Below the pieces are notes generated by a model. That model ran no database searches, was not told where the DNA came from, and saw nothing but the letters and a program-made list of their open reading frames with translations. The position numbers and the translations under genes were made by a program. A DNA stretch of 64,000 nt from assembly GCF_019649055.1 (NCBI RefSeq), contig NW_026570226.1:434001-498000 (forward strand), in the 5' to 3' direction. This stretch comes from Paramacrobiotus metropolitanus. Lineage: Eukaryota > Tardigrada > Eutardigrada > Parachela > Macrobiotidae. Positions within the stretch are counted from its first letter, which is position 1; each line of letters begins with the position of its first letter. Positions 1-13,882 of the stretch are shown one piece after another.

Positions 1-1180
1 CATCTTTAACGCTTTGAATTAAAGTGATTGCAAGCTATTGCTTGCAATCACTAATTTAAAATATACTCAACATCAGAAGTACCGATAAGATTTGCTATAA
101 CATACACACAGAGTACAAAATCGCAATCTTTGGTGCCAAAAAGCTTCCATTTTAATTGTGTAGTCCGCTACAGTACTGGTAGAGATAGTGCATACGGAGC
201 AAGATATAATATAGCAACGATGTGGTCGATCAGCAACTGTACATGTGGCAATGTGCCCTGTACAGTACAGTAATGGTCCCTATCGAATGACCATGCTATC
301 CACACTGCAGTAAATTAAGTAGCTAGCCGCTCCTAAGCAAAGTCCAAAAATGTTCACCGTCTAGTTACATATAACCAGCCGTATTGGACAGTGATATAAA
401 AAACATCAGTTTATGAGGGAAATAAATAGAAGTACCAGGCCTTCGCGAACGGTCTTTACGTCAGTGCCAATTAAGCTACGTTGAGCTGAATAGAGTGAAG
501 CTGAGTTATGATGGCCGCAAATAGGACGTTCTGTAAATTATTGCTTCTTGTTTTTAAAAAGCTATAAACGAACGTTATCTGAGCTGATTGTGAATGCTCC
601 CTGTTAAGATTAGCGTATTACGCTCGTTAAGATAACCGAGTATCTTCAAGAACCTGCGATGCATCACCTCGTGGTATCAAAAGGTAACCAGCCTGCTGCG
701 ATGTCAAATTGTCAATACGGACTCTGCGGACGGACTCTTTCGGTATTTTCGTAATAAAATATAGAATACTGTAAATACTTGTTTACCAGAACTGGACATT
801 TCAACAACTGGTGCATTAATTATATCATAATCTGGTGTTTTTCTTTGGTTCTAAATGTACATAATCTGTTAAATAACTATTTTGATCAGTTTAGAATACC
901 GCCGAACATCGGTAATCTCATTTTGTGTACAATGGATTTTAGTGGAGCTAGCCAATCTTGCGATCTATAACATCGTAATATACTTACGGTATCAGTATCA
1001 ATCATCCCCCTTCAATTGTTTTGTGTAATACAAAGTACACGTGAACGCGACGTTTGCTTATTTGGCGGGAATCGACGGAGCTAATTGTTGGTTCTGCAGC
1101 AGTTTTTGTACATCGTTTTTAATTAATTTTACAATTACATTCGTTCACTAATAACGATCAGCTAGTGGAGTTTCAAAACA
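1..1180. other. Upstream intergenic region, no gene seen
   Basis: No reading frame here resembles a protein. The region ends at the start codon of the SLC13 gene and should hold its promoter and 5' UTR, but no clear TATA box was found. A perfect 13-bp hairpin lies at 23-52 and is listed separately. Confidence 0.5.
23..52. repeat. Perfect 13-bp inverted repeat (hairpin)
   Basis: The arms AGTGATTGCAAGC (23-35) and GCTTGCAATCACT (40-52) are exact reverse complements around a 4-base loop. The flanking TTAA/TTTAA bases extend the pairing with a bulge. It could be the end of a palindromic element cut by the window edge. Confidence 0.6.
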
Positions 1181-4100
1181 ATGGGACAACTGAAGCATTT
1201 ATTACGATTTTACTGGAAACCGGTTACCGCCGTTGTTTTGCCGTTTGCACTTCTTCCGTTATGTTTGGTATTCGAAACAAATGTGTCGGTAAGATATAAA
1301 GTCATAATGCAATTAAGTTCGTTGCAACGTGAATGAACCATATGAATTATTAACGTGTATTTGCCGCGTAACCGGGAAGAAAGCAATCTCATAAAGCAGA
1401 AATTAATTGATATCAGGCCGCTAGGTGTGGCTACGCAATGATCTTGATGGGATGCTATTGGATTTTTGAACTGATGCCCATTCCGGTGACGGGATTGTTG
1501 CCGGCAATACTCTTCCCTCTGTTAGGCATCCAGCCAGCAAAGGATGTGTCGAAAAGCTATTTCCAGGTGCGACATAGTTTCCTCGTACTGAACTTACACG
1601 GTGACCAAGAAGTACCTGCAAGGTCACAAGCGCACAGGCTTCGATTTGAGTGAATTATTGTTCTAAATTTTAATTTTAATTGTTTTCCTGCAGGACAGCG
1701 TTATGTTGTTTGTTGGTGGTTTACTTGTTGCTGCCGCGGTCGAGCAAACGAACCTGCACCGGCGAATCGCACTTAGGGTGCTTCTCCTTGTTGGATCAAA
1801 ACCGCACTGGTATTGAATTAAAGGATTGCGTTAGATACTTCAAAACCTGAAAATTTTCATGACATCAGATATGCAAAGTATACCGCCACTGAAGTGGGCA
1901 TCAAACAAGATGAATATTATTATTGTCAATAGTCATATACAGTACTCGTGTATTATTTTCTGACGCATGTTCATTTATTGACGTATTAACAGGGTAATGG
2001 CTGGATTTATGTTGATCTCCGCTGGCTTATCAATGTTTATCTCAAATACAGGTATGATGTAGCCTATAGTTTAATTTACCCTAATGATATGTCATAACAG
2101 CAATCCATCGCCACCGAAAAACTTTCAATTTTTTGTAGTGGTTTACGTAGATATAGTTATGAGTAAAATACTGCGTTCTGATTTGTCCGTTATGCTTGTC
2201 ACATATGAGCGTACAAATAAGATCTATGTTACGTTAAGGAAAAAATATCACATAAAACTAAAATTCGTGTGTATTTTTTAGCAACTACGGCGATGATTTT
2301 ACCAATCGCTATTGCGGTAGTTATGGAATTAAACAAACAGCGGTTCCAAATAACAATGTCCCGGTCGACTTCGATGGCCAGCACAAGCATAAGCATGAAG
2401 CCAATCGGAAATTCTGTATCTACCCATGAACTCAATACTCTTTCGGGATCTGCTCAAATGCGCATTGGCTTGTCCAGTACTGCTAACATTTCTGACATCC
2501 CGGACAACGTTACCGATTACGAAGCGCTAAAATTTGAAGACTTTCCGGTTAGACAGCAAGAAATTTCCAAAGCGCTGGTTCTTAGCGTTGCGTATGCGTC
2601 CAGCATTGGAGGTAGGGCACTCGTGTTGGCAGTTATATTGTTGTAACTTCATTGTTGGTGTTGTCACTTTTGGTATATGCAAGAAGTGTTGCACTAATGC
2701 TACTTTGCATGTATTTACTAGGAATGGCGACTCTCACGGGAACCCTAACTAATGTGGTCTTTATCGGAGCATTTCAAAAGTACTTTAATAATGTATATAT
2801 CTATATTTCGAAGTTGTTATACGTAGGTAGAAACTCGCGTGTTGTGTAACAGTTTAACAAGACTGTGCACTGGTTCCAGGAAATACAACTCCACAGAGGC
2901 AGCGGAAGCGGTTACATATGCCACATTCAGCATGTTTGCTTTTCCGACCATGCTTCTATGCTTGGTTTTTTCGTGGTGTTGGCTATCGTTTCTTTACTTT
3001 GTAATACCGTAAGTAATTGGTCAGTATTATTTAAAATTTGTAAGCTAATTCTTTGGATTGGTGGCGTGCACTGACATCCTTAATGCGAAATATACTAGAG
3101 TAGCACGCTTCTATAAATAAAAGCTTCGTAAGCTTTATAATTTTTCATTTGAAATATTAGTAAGTATTGGTTGAGCAAATTTCGCTTTGCATATGGCGAC
3201 ATAAAACTAACGATTAAAACAAAAGCCATTTCAATAAACATCCCATCTGCAGCAACTAGCAAATACAACGTCATCCCACAATAAGACTGCACAAATGGGA
3301 AGTTCTCAGTTTGGGGTTTACTGAAGTTTGTTGTCATATATATACTCGTAAAACTCAAAACCGTTTATACCAATAAACTGTCTGTACAAGTAAATCGACT
3401 TTGCCACATGCAAGCACTAATTAAGATTCTAACCTTCCCTGCAACCGCTGTCTCACAATTTTCAAGGAAAATTTAGCCTGTTTCGATGTCCCTGTTAGAT
3501 GTTTGGTGATATCCCAAAGGCCCACACACTTTACCGGTTAAAATTTTTAACGGAACCCTGAACTATCCTCTCACTACTACACAGTCATGGACAGATTACT
3601 GTACTAGTAGAAGTTTAATAAGTAATAATATAGTAACAGGAAACCAAATCAGAATGTATTGCGCACCTACTTAAATATTTTTATTTACAGATACCTCCGG
3701 ACAAAAGAAAAAGACAGCGATTCGGAAATGGAAAAGAATATAAAAAATATGCTTCGAAGAAAATACGAAGAACTAGGCAATTGGAGGTAGAAATCAGTAA
3801 ATTCCAAGCACTAATCTTGTTGCCAATATTGCAATAACATTTACTGCGTTAATGTACTTTTAATTGTTATGGCATGCAGTTCTTCCGGTTATAAGCGCGA
3901 TGCATCTGGACTATGAATTATTCTAAAAGGCATTGCTGTACATGTATGACCATAATAGGAAGAATGCAAGGTAATTAATGTACTTGCATTTTCACTTTAC
4001 AGGTTTGCGGAAGGGTCTGCTTTAGTGATTTTTGTCGTTTTGGTTATTCTATGGTTCTTTCGCGCGCCAGGATTTATGCCCGGCTGGGACACAGGATTTC

Positions 4101-5231
4101 CTGCCGGCTACGTGTCTGACGCTACACCAGCAATATTTATGGGATTTCTGTTGTTCTTATGGCCCAATGAGCTTCCATTTAGAATAAATCAGAAATCAGA
4201 ACAGAAAACAAAGTACCGAGCAATTCTGGCTTGGAAAGAAACATGTAGAAATTTTCCATGGGATGTCGTGTTGCTTTTAGGAGGCGCTCTGGCTTTGGCC
4301 GAAGGAGTGGAAGTGGGTAAAAGTAGTTTTACTAAAAATAAGTTATGCACATCTTACAAAACAATGCTTATGTATTTTAGAATTTACAGTACGGTACTCG
4401 TTACAGTCGTAAGACAACTGAATCTTTAGTAGGATTTAGAAACCTAAAAGTAAGGACTAATCAACGAAAATTAAATGTGAATTGAAACAAAATTTTGTAT
4501 GTGATTTTAACCACTCTTCAGAAGAAAATGAAATCCCACGCATACGAGTATTCATTAAAACGATTCGAGCAATAAGAAAATTTAGTAATTGTTGTTTCAG
4601 CCTATAAGGTTTAATTTTCAACTAAATACAGATTTCTGGTTTAACGGATGTCCTGGGCGATCAGCTTGGCACGTTAAGCTATCTTGAACCGGCAGCGATG
4701 GCGACAATTCTTGGGCTAATTGTGACGTTCTGCACGGAATTCGCCAGCAACTCGGCTATCGCATCCATCTTCCTCCCTGTTGTTTCTGAACTGGTACGTA
4801 TTATTTATATGATTATTTTATCGCTACAATGATTACTGTACTATTGAACGAAGTCATTAAGTTATACTTGATTGCATCATATGTGGTTGCAGGCTGAAAA
4901 GTCACATCTAAATCCGCTGTACTACATGTTACCGGTGACCTTATCTTGTTCCTTCGCCTTCATGTTCCCGGTGGCCACTCCGCCCAATGCCATCGCTTTC
5001 GGGTGTGGATTTCTGAAAGTCAGGGACATGGTCAAAGCCGGGCTGGCGTTAAATTTTGGTTGCTTAGCCGTGACCTTGGCTGCTGTACACACTCTTGGAT
5101 ATTGGATACTGGATTTAGGTGTGTACCCATCTTGGGCCCCGGGTTTCAACATTAGCGCAACCAACACGTCCACGCAACCAACGATAAATTTTGAAATGCT
5201 GTTGAAAGCAATTCCACTGGATCATCACTGA
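1181..5231 (+). CDS. SLC13: SLC13-family sodium-coupled di/tricarboxylate transporter
   Basis: This gene should encode a plasma-membrane Na+-coupled carrier for citrate and dicarboxylates (SLC13/NaDC/INDY family). Eleven exons: 1181-1288, 1417-1566, 1694-1809, 1993-2051, 2282-2611, 2722-2779, 2880-3008, 3691-3786, 4003-4312, 4632-4793, 4893-5231. They total 1857 nt, or 618 aa, and every junction keeps frame. Family marks seen: [32 protein letters not shown], the first SNT motif ([13 protein letters not shown]) across exons 4-5, [11 protein letters not shown] across exons 5-6, and the second SN motif ([14 protein letters not shown]) in exon 10. The exon 9 donor is taken as GTGGGT because only that choice restores the AEGVE-ISGLT alignment; a nearer GTAAAA would break frame. 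The start is the first ATG before a typical hydrophobic first segment. The two longest introns are 682 and 319 nt. Which SLC13 paralogue it is cannot be decided. Confidence 0.93.
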
Positions 5232-6447
5232 TTTATGGTATAATGGGTTCATGCGTTTGTCAGTTGGTTGGTGCAGGTGCACACTGCACAGCTGGATTTG
5301 CCAAAATTTGCAGATGTTGTTCCAAAACGAAAGCATACTCTGGGTCGGAAATAGTCTATTAAAGCTCTTAAATGTAAAAATGTAAAACCTAAATTAATAT
5401 CGTTAATGGCATTTGCCATTTGTGATTGCAGTTTCCTCTTTAATTGCCTGATTGCAGTTTTGTCCCTTTGGTCATGATCTATGCGTTTTTTTGTCGATGC
5501 TGCCGATTGTATATATGTACGAGTTGCTGATAGCACAGTTACAAACAACGCCAATAAACGACAAAACTTACCATATGTAGGTTGTTCAACTTAATAGTTT
5601 AGTAAAATACATTAAGTATTTACAAATTTACGAACACAATACAGTTGTTGATTACAAATTTACATATACACCTGCTTGTTTTTACTGATTTTCGTTTTGT
5701 CTCTTTCGTGTGGTGACTCTTTTCGTGGATAAAGCCGTAGATAGTACTGAATCAAGACCGGTACAAGTACTCGTACCTAATGTGAGTTCCGGCTGGAAGA
5801 CGGAAGTAGGAAGTTTAATTTTTGCTTTCCTTCTATTAAACTGAATGTAATAAGCCGTATTCACAACTCCGCATCTGCACACCCAAGTATCACACAAAAA
5901 TGGACAGCAGACTTGCAGAATGCATCGTTGCAACTTGCAAATGAAAATTCAGAGTAAAAAAAATTGATCTTGCTTTTTGAATAACGTTGTTCCGTATGCT
6001 CTGTGACTGTACTCAGTCTGGACTCTGGAGTCGCACGTCTACCGCCGAAAGGCGCCTGTAGTCTACAAAACACACTCTGCAAATGTGGATGCTGACTGGC
6101 TGGCAAAAAGATCTTTTTACAATTTTCAATTTTTTCAGATTTTACTTGTAAAGCTTATTTAGTTTTTAATTTTCCAAAATGTCCAGTGTGCGGGATTAGC
6201 TGCTGACTGGTTTTTCGCATGTAAATATGTTGTTAAGGTACTTAGTCATCTGCAAACTGCTACATTGCCGACGTTGAGAAGTGATAACTTGTGAGTTGTT
6301 CAATGTAGCATCTAGCACTAGACTAGCAGTAGCATCTAGCAGCTCACTTTTGCACTGCTCTGTCCGTACAGTGGAATCTTCATTTTAAGTTTCCATTTTC
6401 CTTATCGCATACATTGTCGTTACAACATCTGCGGGTCTGCACACGCC
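5232..6447. other. Intergenic region between SLC13 and WDR5
   Basis: The only open frames are short and lack protein-like composition. The region must hold the 3' UTR of the transporter and the promoter of WDR5, which lies on the same strand. AATAAA-like sequence occurs near 5551. TACTCGTA occurs at 5768-5775. Confidence 0.5.
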
Positions 6448-7971
<1,524 letters not shown>

Positions 7972-8544
7972 ACAGCTTGAAACCACGACCTGCGGGAGCT
8001 TTTATCCCACATTCGGCATGCGTAATTTCAGGGTTGGAATACATGTCTGCTTTTGTTTTCATTTTGATTTTTAATCGTTTATTCTGGATTTACATTGACG
8101 AATATTGCTTGTTGGTGGCGTGAATCCGTATTGTATTCTCTCAACAAATCAAAGTAGCATTTTCACGTTGTCAGCGTTAACCCGTATCTCAGTTTTTATT
8201 GCACTGTTTTCTTGAAGAGTTTTGATTTAAACTGTCAAATTTCGTTGTCGGGACGAATATTGCGCATGCCTGGAAACTTGCTATGGTAAGTAATATTGTA
8301 ATTTTTAGTTCATTCAGTATTTCTGCCGAATCATTTACGAACTAAATGAAATAAGTAATCGCAGGCCACAGTATGCGCCATTTACACCGAAAAAATCTGT
8401 GCAATAATTACAAACCGAACGACCAATAACGGACAACAAACAAACACATGCCATGCTTAAAACGAAGGACAATATCCACAATATCCCAGAGAAAAAAAAT
8501 ATCTAGATAAATGAAATCTATAAAATCTTCGATTCCATCTGGTA
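7972..8544. other. Convergent 3' regions of WDR5 and STAM
   Basis: This tail-to-tail spacer of about 570 nt holds no protein-like frame. It must contain both 3' UTRs. No unambiguous poly(A) pair was found. Confidence 0.5.
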
Positions 8545-11500
8545 CTACATATTAGTGGGATAATTATGAGCGGAAGGGGCATACACGTTCGGATCAACCA
8601 CATGCGATGCGTAATTTGGCTGCGTCGCTGGAATGGAACCTGCGGCCGATGCGAGCTTTGCTGGGCTGGGATTATACGGCTGGAAACCGGGATGTTGACC
8701 TGCATATGCGGCCGATGGGTCTACAGGGCCTGGGTGGTAATTTGGCTGTGGATACTGATGAGATCCTGCCATAACTGCGCCCGGAGCAGCAACACCCGGC
8801 TGCTGTCCGTAGTACTGTAACAACGAAGATATTGAACCTTATTTCGTTGAATGCGCAAAAATTAATTCAAATTTAAGCAGTTTCTGTCTTAAGCATGCGT
8901 GATTCTGATCGCGATTGCCTTCAAAATTTTTTCTATCAGTAAGAGGTAGTACTTCTTAATACAGAGTCAAATGCGCAGACATCGATTGGAGAACTTACTC
9001 TATAAGCCTGAGCCATTCCAGGGTCCACAGGCTGCGGTGCATACGTTCCTGTGTTTAACTGAGCCGCCTGCTCTTTCATCACAGAATCATACATGGCCAG
9101 TGCATCCGTCAACTGAGCGGACAACTCATCCAAACTTGTCTGCAAACGATCTGTTTTCTGCAGCTCAGTGTCAGTTAGGGGAAACATACGATTGCACTGA
9201 TCTGCAATCACAATCGGCAATCGTAATTACGTGAACGAACAAAACCCACTAATTTCAATTGTTAACCTTCAAGGGTGAGTAAATCAGCTGGATCTGGTCG
9301 TTCTCCCGTTGGATCTGCGTCATGGATCATATTCAACGTCTTATCAATTAAAGCTTCATCAATTTCCACCGGCTTCTGTTCAACTGGCACCGATGCAGCG
9401 CTGCCAGTGTCGTTCGACTGCTTTTTCTGCCCACCAGGAAACTCTGTAAAAGAACAAAATTAGTAACACGACTGCAAGTCCAGCCACTTCTATGAAACAT
9501 TTCACCATTCTGAGGCTCCCAATTCAAGTCGCTCGTTACAAAATTAGTTGGAAATAATCCCTCTCCACGAGTGTTTGACCCTTTCCACCAGTTAGGATCA
9601 CTGCAAATATACAATTAGGATCACAAACATACAAACACTGATGGTCTTTCATGTCCGTTTTGCAGTTTGACAGTCAGACTCCAGACTTCGATATCACAAA
9701 ACACGATGTTCAAATACTGCAATATTCATACGACTGGGAGTACCAACGTCTACCACACTAAAACATAAAACATTAATCATAAAACGACAATGCTGTACTT
9801 GTACAAGTATGTAACATCATTCTACGTATCTTCGCAAGCTTCCGCCATTCATGTTTAAAAAACGATAGAACACAGTTTAGATGTTCAGAAAATGTCTGTA
9901 ATAATATGTCTTGCAACTAATTTCATTCAAAAATGTTCAGTTTTCTCAAAGAAAGTACTGTACGTAATCACATACGACAATCTGGAAAATTAACCTTTAT
10001 GCCACCCACCTATCGTCGAGCACAAGAAGAATTTCGCCAGCCTTAAAGGTCAATTCATTATCTTCCACCGCTTCAAAATCATACATCGCCCTGACTTTGC
10101 GAGGTTCCTTGGATTTGACCGTAGCATAGACAGGCTCATTTTTCGACGGTCCACTGTCGCTCATGCTGGGGTACAATGCCGAAAATGCCGCTGTAGTCCG
10201 CTTCTTTTTCTCTTCTTCTTGCAAGGAAAGAGCAATAGCTTTAGCAAAATCCTCTTCCTCCTTTTGTTTGGCAGACGCCGCTGGATTTTCCGTTTTTGAG
10301 GAAGCCGGCTGTGATACTGTCGATTTTGTTCCCAGAACAGCCTTAAAATAAAATCATAAAATAAAGTCGGTTTCGTTTAGACAAAGCTCCTGTTATTTAA
10401 TTTTTGTACACCAAAATCTGTGCTTACATCAAGTTGGACATTTATTAACACGCGTAGATCAACAGTAATTCTTTATATTCTCTATATAAGAGTAATTCTC
10501 TATATCCACTCTAATTCTCTATATAACTATTACCTCGGTGATGTATTCCGGATTGGTATTCTTAATGTGATTATAAAGGGTTGGAATGATACTAAACAAA
10601 TACAACGCATAATTAGCTGATTTCTTTAACAAACTCGGGTCCTGAGCAACGCATTTTCTCCTCACGTTAAAGCGGAATCGGATTTAAATTCGGTTTCCGC
10701 CCATTTTTTAATAGTTTGACACAGGCGCTCAATGAGGGGACGTGGATAATTCTGAAGTAAGAAAATGCTTCTAACGCGTCAAGAACCAAAAATTCACAAA
10801 AAAACCCTGTTTAAATACTCACGTAGGTATTCTGAAGAATGGCTCGCACTTCATCGTCAAAAGTTCGCGAAGCCACTTCCAGATGGAATTTCCGTTTGCC
10901 ATTCACCACGCAGGCATTCAGAACGGTAAGAGCATGGAGCGCCACGTGTGGATCACGATGTTTCAGACGCTTTAGCAAACAGCGCAGCACTTCCTTCGCT
11001 CTACAATGCCATCAATAACAATCAAATTCCTATTAGCAGTTCCAATTAGTCCGCATAAACACGCACACTGAACAGATTTACGAATTCATCAACTCATTAG
11101 CAGGAATTTTTTACCCATTTGATTGTGTTTCTATCATATCCACGATCTCCATGATGTCATGCCAATTTTCCGTGGTGTTGTGGCCATCTGTGGCTTTCTC
11201 TGCAACAAGGATTACCAGGCTCGTATCGATAAAACCATACAAATAATTTACGTTTAGACTGCAGAGTTTACAACTCCATAACAAATTACAATTACTTCAT
11301 CAGTTCTTTTACTTCATTAATTGTGCATTGTTAGGAGAACCTTTTGACATAATTATTTCGCAGAATCATTTTACTACTCGATACTTTTACTTAAAATTGC
11401 AAAATACTATAAACATGGTTTTTCATAAGTTTGTTTTAAGGTTGTGAAATTTTGCATTCCGACAAACAAATTAATGTACATAATGACAATGTTTTCGTTA

Positions 11501-11586
11501 CTTTTGCTGATGCAGATAGGGTTAAATCCACCCAAGAAACATTAAAAGCCTGTCTTACCTATCGCGGTTTCAATTTGGCTGGGCAT
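8545..11586 (-). CDS. STAM: Signal-transducing adapter molecule (ESCRT-0 subunit)
   Basis: STAM pairs with HRS on early endosomes and sorts ubiquitylated membrane receptors towards lysosomes. Ten exons on the minus strand: 11586-11559, 11199-11115, 11000-10823, 10751-10666, 10591-10534, 10341-10010, 9600-9506, 9443-9267, 9201-8999, 8814-8545. They give 1512 nt or 503 aa (mammalian STAMs have 525-540). Domain order: VHS domain (about residues 6-145; [28 protein letters not shown]), a ubiquitin-interacting motif ([16 protein letters not shown]), an SH3 domain ([31 protein letters not shown]), a GAT-like helical region, and a Pro/Tyr/Gln-rich tail ending NYPTNM. The first coding exon is only 28 nt. 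It starts at an ATG giving [14 protein letters not shown], shorter than the usual NPFDxDVEKAT start. Confidence 0.94.
10446..10528. repeat. Short imperfect tandem repeat around TAATTCTCTATAT
   Basis: A unit close to TAATTCTCTATAT occurs about three to four times with small changes, mostly in the STAM intron between the exons ending at 10591-10534 and starting at 10341. It abuts the splice donor side of the 58-nt exon. It looks like a simple microsatellite-type expansion. Confidence 0.5.
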
Positions 11587-12039
11587 TTTCCTGTTTCGAT
11601 ATCACGTCCAAAAACCGTAAGAAACCCCAGGTGGAGGAATCACTAACTCCAAATGCAATGTCCAGTGATATGGAACGCAAAACTCGGAAAACTGCAGGCA
11701 CCTTGAACTGACACTTTTGGATGACTCTTCAGTTTTACCAGAAAATGAAAAACTCTGGCTTTAATATAATTTGTTTTCAACTTTGAAGCAAGTAAGGAAG
11801 ATTCAGAATAAGTAGATTTCTCGGTACCTCGTGTTAGTCCTATAAACCTACTGCAGTTAGCGCAACTGAAACGCACGCGTGACTTCCTAAAATCTTTTTA
11901 AATAGAAAAATATGAAAATTATGGATCTGCTCATTTGGAAAATGTTTGAAAAATGACAGCTTGATTACTACTGAAGTCGTGGCCGATGGGCCGTGGTTGA
12001 CTGGTTGTTGCATATTGCTCACCTCACCATCAGTCGCTG
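11587..12039. other. STAM upstream region, left flank of the gypsy insertion
   Basis: This holds the STAM promoter side. No recognisable coding exon was found. It would be continuous with 24528 onward before the retrotransposon landed; the flanks share GCTG (12036-12039 and 24524-24527). Confidence 0.5.
12036..12039. repeat. Target-site duplication GCTG (left copy)
   Basis: GCTG directly precedes the left LTR and is repeated directly after the right LTR (24524-24527). Four base pairs fits a gypsy-type integrase. Confidence 0.75.
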
Positions 12040-12415
12040 TGATAGCCATGCCACGGGGCAGGCTAGGAAGAAGAACGATTTTCTATGAAAATCTACGGGA
12101 GAAACACCGCTCGACTTCCGTTACGCTTTTATTAGTCGAAACCAGTAATCATAAGAAATTCCAGAGCTGTGCGATCATAACTCCTCGACTAAAGTTCTCT
12201 GACAAAACATTCAGCGGATCAGAACTTCAAAGCCCAGTGTTATCGCAACAGTGTAATGCTGATCGTATGTGTACTGCTCGTACCTGTCTTGACTATCGAG
12301 CCAAGTGCTAAACACAGTTAATGCGGTGCAACAGGTAATGATAAGACGTACGTGTAATGCTAATAAGTACTGCATATGCACGGGAGATGGTGACGTACTA
12401 GCGTCATCCCTAACA
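12040..12415 (-). repeat. 3' LTR of the gypsy element (376 bp)
   Basis: No difference was seen by eye between this LTR and 24148-24523; the length is the same. On the plus strand it starts TGATAGCC and ends CCCTAACA. It contains an open frame on the plus strand that is only a shadow of the repeat. Confidence 0.95.
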
Positions 12416-13042
12416 TGCCACTGGTGGGGATCCGAGGTCCTCCGAGGCTATTGCGACGGCCAAACTGGGGATTAACCAGGCGCCTTGCTATGCCTTTTTC
12501 CAGTGCATGTGCTGCAGTGTACGCTAGCTATACCGGGTCTGCCGCGGAGCTAGTCCGTATTGCGTCAAAATTTGTATTGCTTTCATGATTAATGCTATAC
12601 AATCGTTAATGCGGAAAATTTCGACACTGCGTCTGAAGAATTTTACTGCTTCAAAATCCACTTTACACTGTCGCTCACACAACTTACCAGTCACTGATCG
12701 GCTGTTTAATGAAAATAAAATGAAATCATGAGTTAAGCTCAATAAACTGAAGAAATATCCATCGAGATCTGTTAGTACTTTGGTTAAACAGGAACACAAA
12801 AATTATCAAAAATCCATTCCACCGTTAAATGTCCACTCATTCCGACACCGCCTATAAGGCTGCGTGTCAATTCGCGATCCACATCCAGACTGCGCCTGTG
12901 AGGCTGTCAGTCTATCGTCCATCGAAGAAAAATGCTGACAAATCAAGTCTATTGCGGAATTCAAAAGAAATATTGATTACAGAAAAATAATGCTAATTTA
13001 CAAAATAAATATTGCTTAGTAATTCAGTACATGCTATTCAAA
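12416..13042 (-). other. 3' non-coding part of the gypsy element
   Basis: About 630 nt lie between the last ORF and the 3' LTR. No convincing purine run (PPT) borders the LTR; the closest is a GGAGGACCTCGG patch in the sense strand some 20 nt away. By hand count it has about 15 ANTGC pentamers on the plus strand, where roughly 2 are expected. Confidence 0.6.
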
Positions 13043-13882
13043 CTACTGCTCTTTTCCCGAATGCTCCATAGTTTCTGCGGAGAAATTCAACTGCGCCACA
13101 CTATCCGCCACCTGTTCAGAAACAACTGCACTTAATTTACTGTTATCATGCGAATTGCCATTGATATTGCTATTACTACTGCTCTGATCATCTGATTTAC
13201 TTGAGTCTTCGACTTCGTCCATTGCGGCATTCTCACCTGCCGGGATAATACCTTGCAACTGTGCAGCGTTTCCCTGCGGGTTCAAGTTGAACACTGGCTG
13301 GTGCTGCGGCTGATTTTGTGCGACTTGCTGCTGTTGTCCGCCTTGCGGCTCGTACTTGTCCTTCAACTTCTGCAACTGAGTGAGAACGTTTTCCACGGCA
13401 TCATGCGGATTTACTACCAACTGCTCAACTGGCTTTCCAGCAACTTTCTCCAAACCAATTTCCATTGCATGGCGAATGCGGTCGATCTTGTCCTGTACGT
13501 TCAGTGTCGGACCAAGATTAACTATTGCTTCGTGAAAGAAAGCGCTGTCTTCATGCGGAGCGTCGGCCAACTGCTTATGACATCCGTGATGTCCCAGCAA
13601 TGCACCAAAATACAAACGGACGTAATTCACCATAATCTGCTGTTTACGACGGTCCATGCTACGAAAATCTTGCTCTTCCTTCATCATGACCAACATCTCA
13701 TCGGTGAATATTGCTACACGACCGGCGTACAACAGGTTTGCACCGTTCGCATCTGGACTAATGAAATTGAACAAGTACGGGATCATGCTTTTACGCGGAT
13801 GGTACACAAGTTGACTCAATGCTTCAATATCGATAGTCAGAATGCTGTGTTCGAAATTCTCAGGATGTAATGCTGAGGGCAT
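13043..13882 (-). CDS. Second frame of the post-integrase ORF, unknown function
   Basis: Open for 279 codons. It overlaps the preceding ORF by 46 nt in the -1 frame, so it may be read by frameshifting, by re-initiation at the ATG at 13882, or may have been one frame before an indel. It has an apparently globular, helix-rich first part (about residues 1-170; LVYHPRKSMIPYLFNFI, KQQIMVNYVRLYFGALLGHH) and a Gln/Asn/Ser-rich acidic tail. It has no signal peptide, membrane segment or furin-type site, so nothing supports an envelope protein. I do not recognise the family. Confidence 0.6.
   Translation of the reverse strand: MPSALHPENFEHSILTIDIEALSQLVYHPRKSMIPYLFNFISPDANGANLLYAGRVAIFTDEMLVMMKEEQDFRSMDRRKQQIMVNYVRLYFGALLGHHGCHKQLADAPHEDSAFFHEAIVNLGPTLNVQDKIDRIRHAMEIGLEKVAGKPVEQLVVNPHDAVENVLTQLQKLKDKYEPQGGQQQQVAQNQPQHQPVFNLNPQGNAAQLQGIIPAGENAAMDEVEDSSKSDDQSSSNSNINGNSHDNSKLSAVVSEQVADSVAQLNFSAETMEHSGKEQ

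Noticed and set aside
5682-6106. Two overlapping minus-strand frames upstream of WDR5
   Set aside because: No protein-like features; they lie in the promoter region of WDR5.
11946-12311. 121-codon plus-strand frame repeated at 24147-24419
   Set aside because: The repetition comes from the two LTRs, not from a gene family.
13253-13870. 205-codon plus-strand frame inside the gypsy element
   Set aside because: It mirrors the minus-strand third ORF; its Leu/Val-rich composition is a shadow of reversed Gln/Asn codons.
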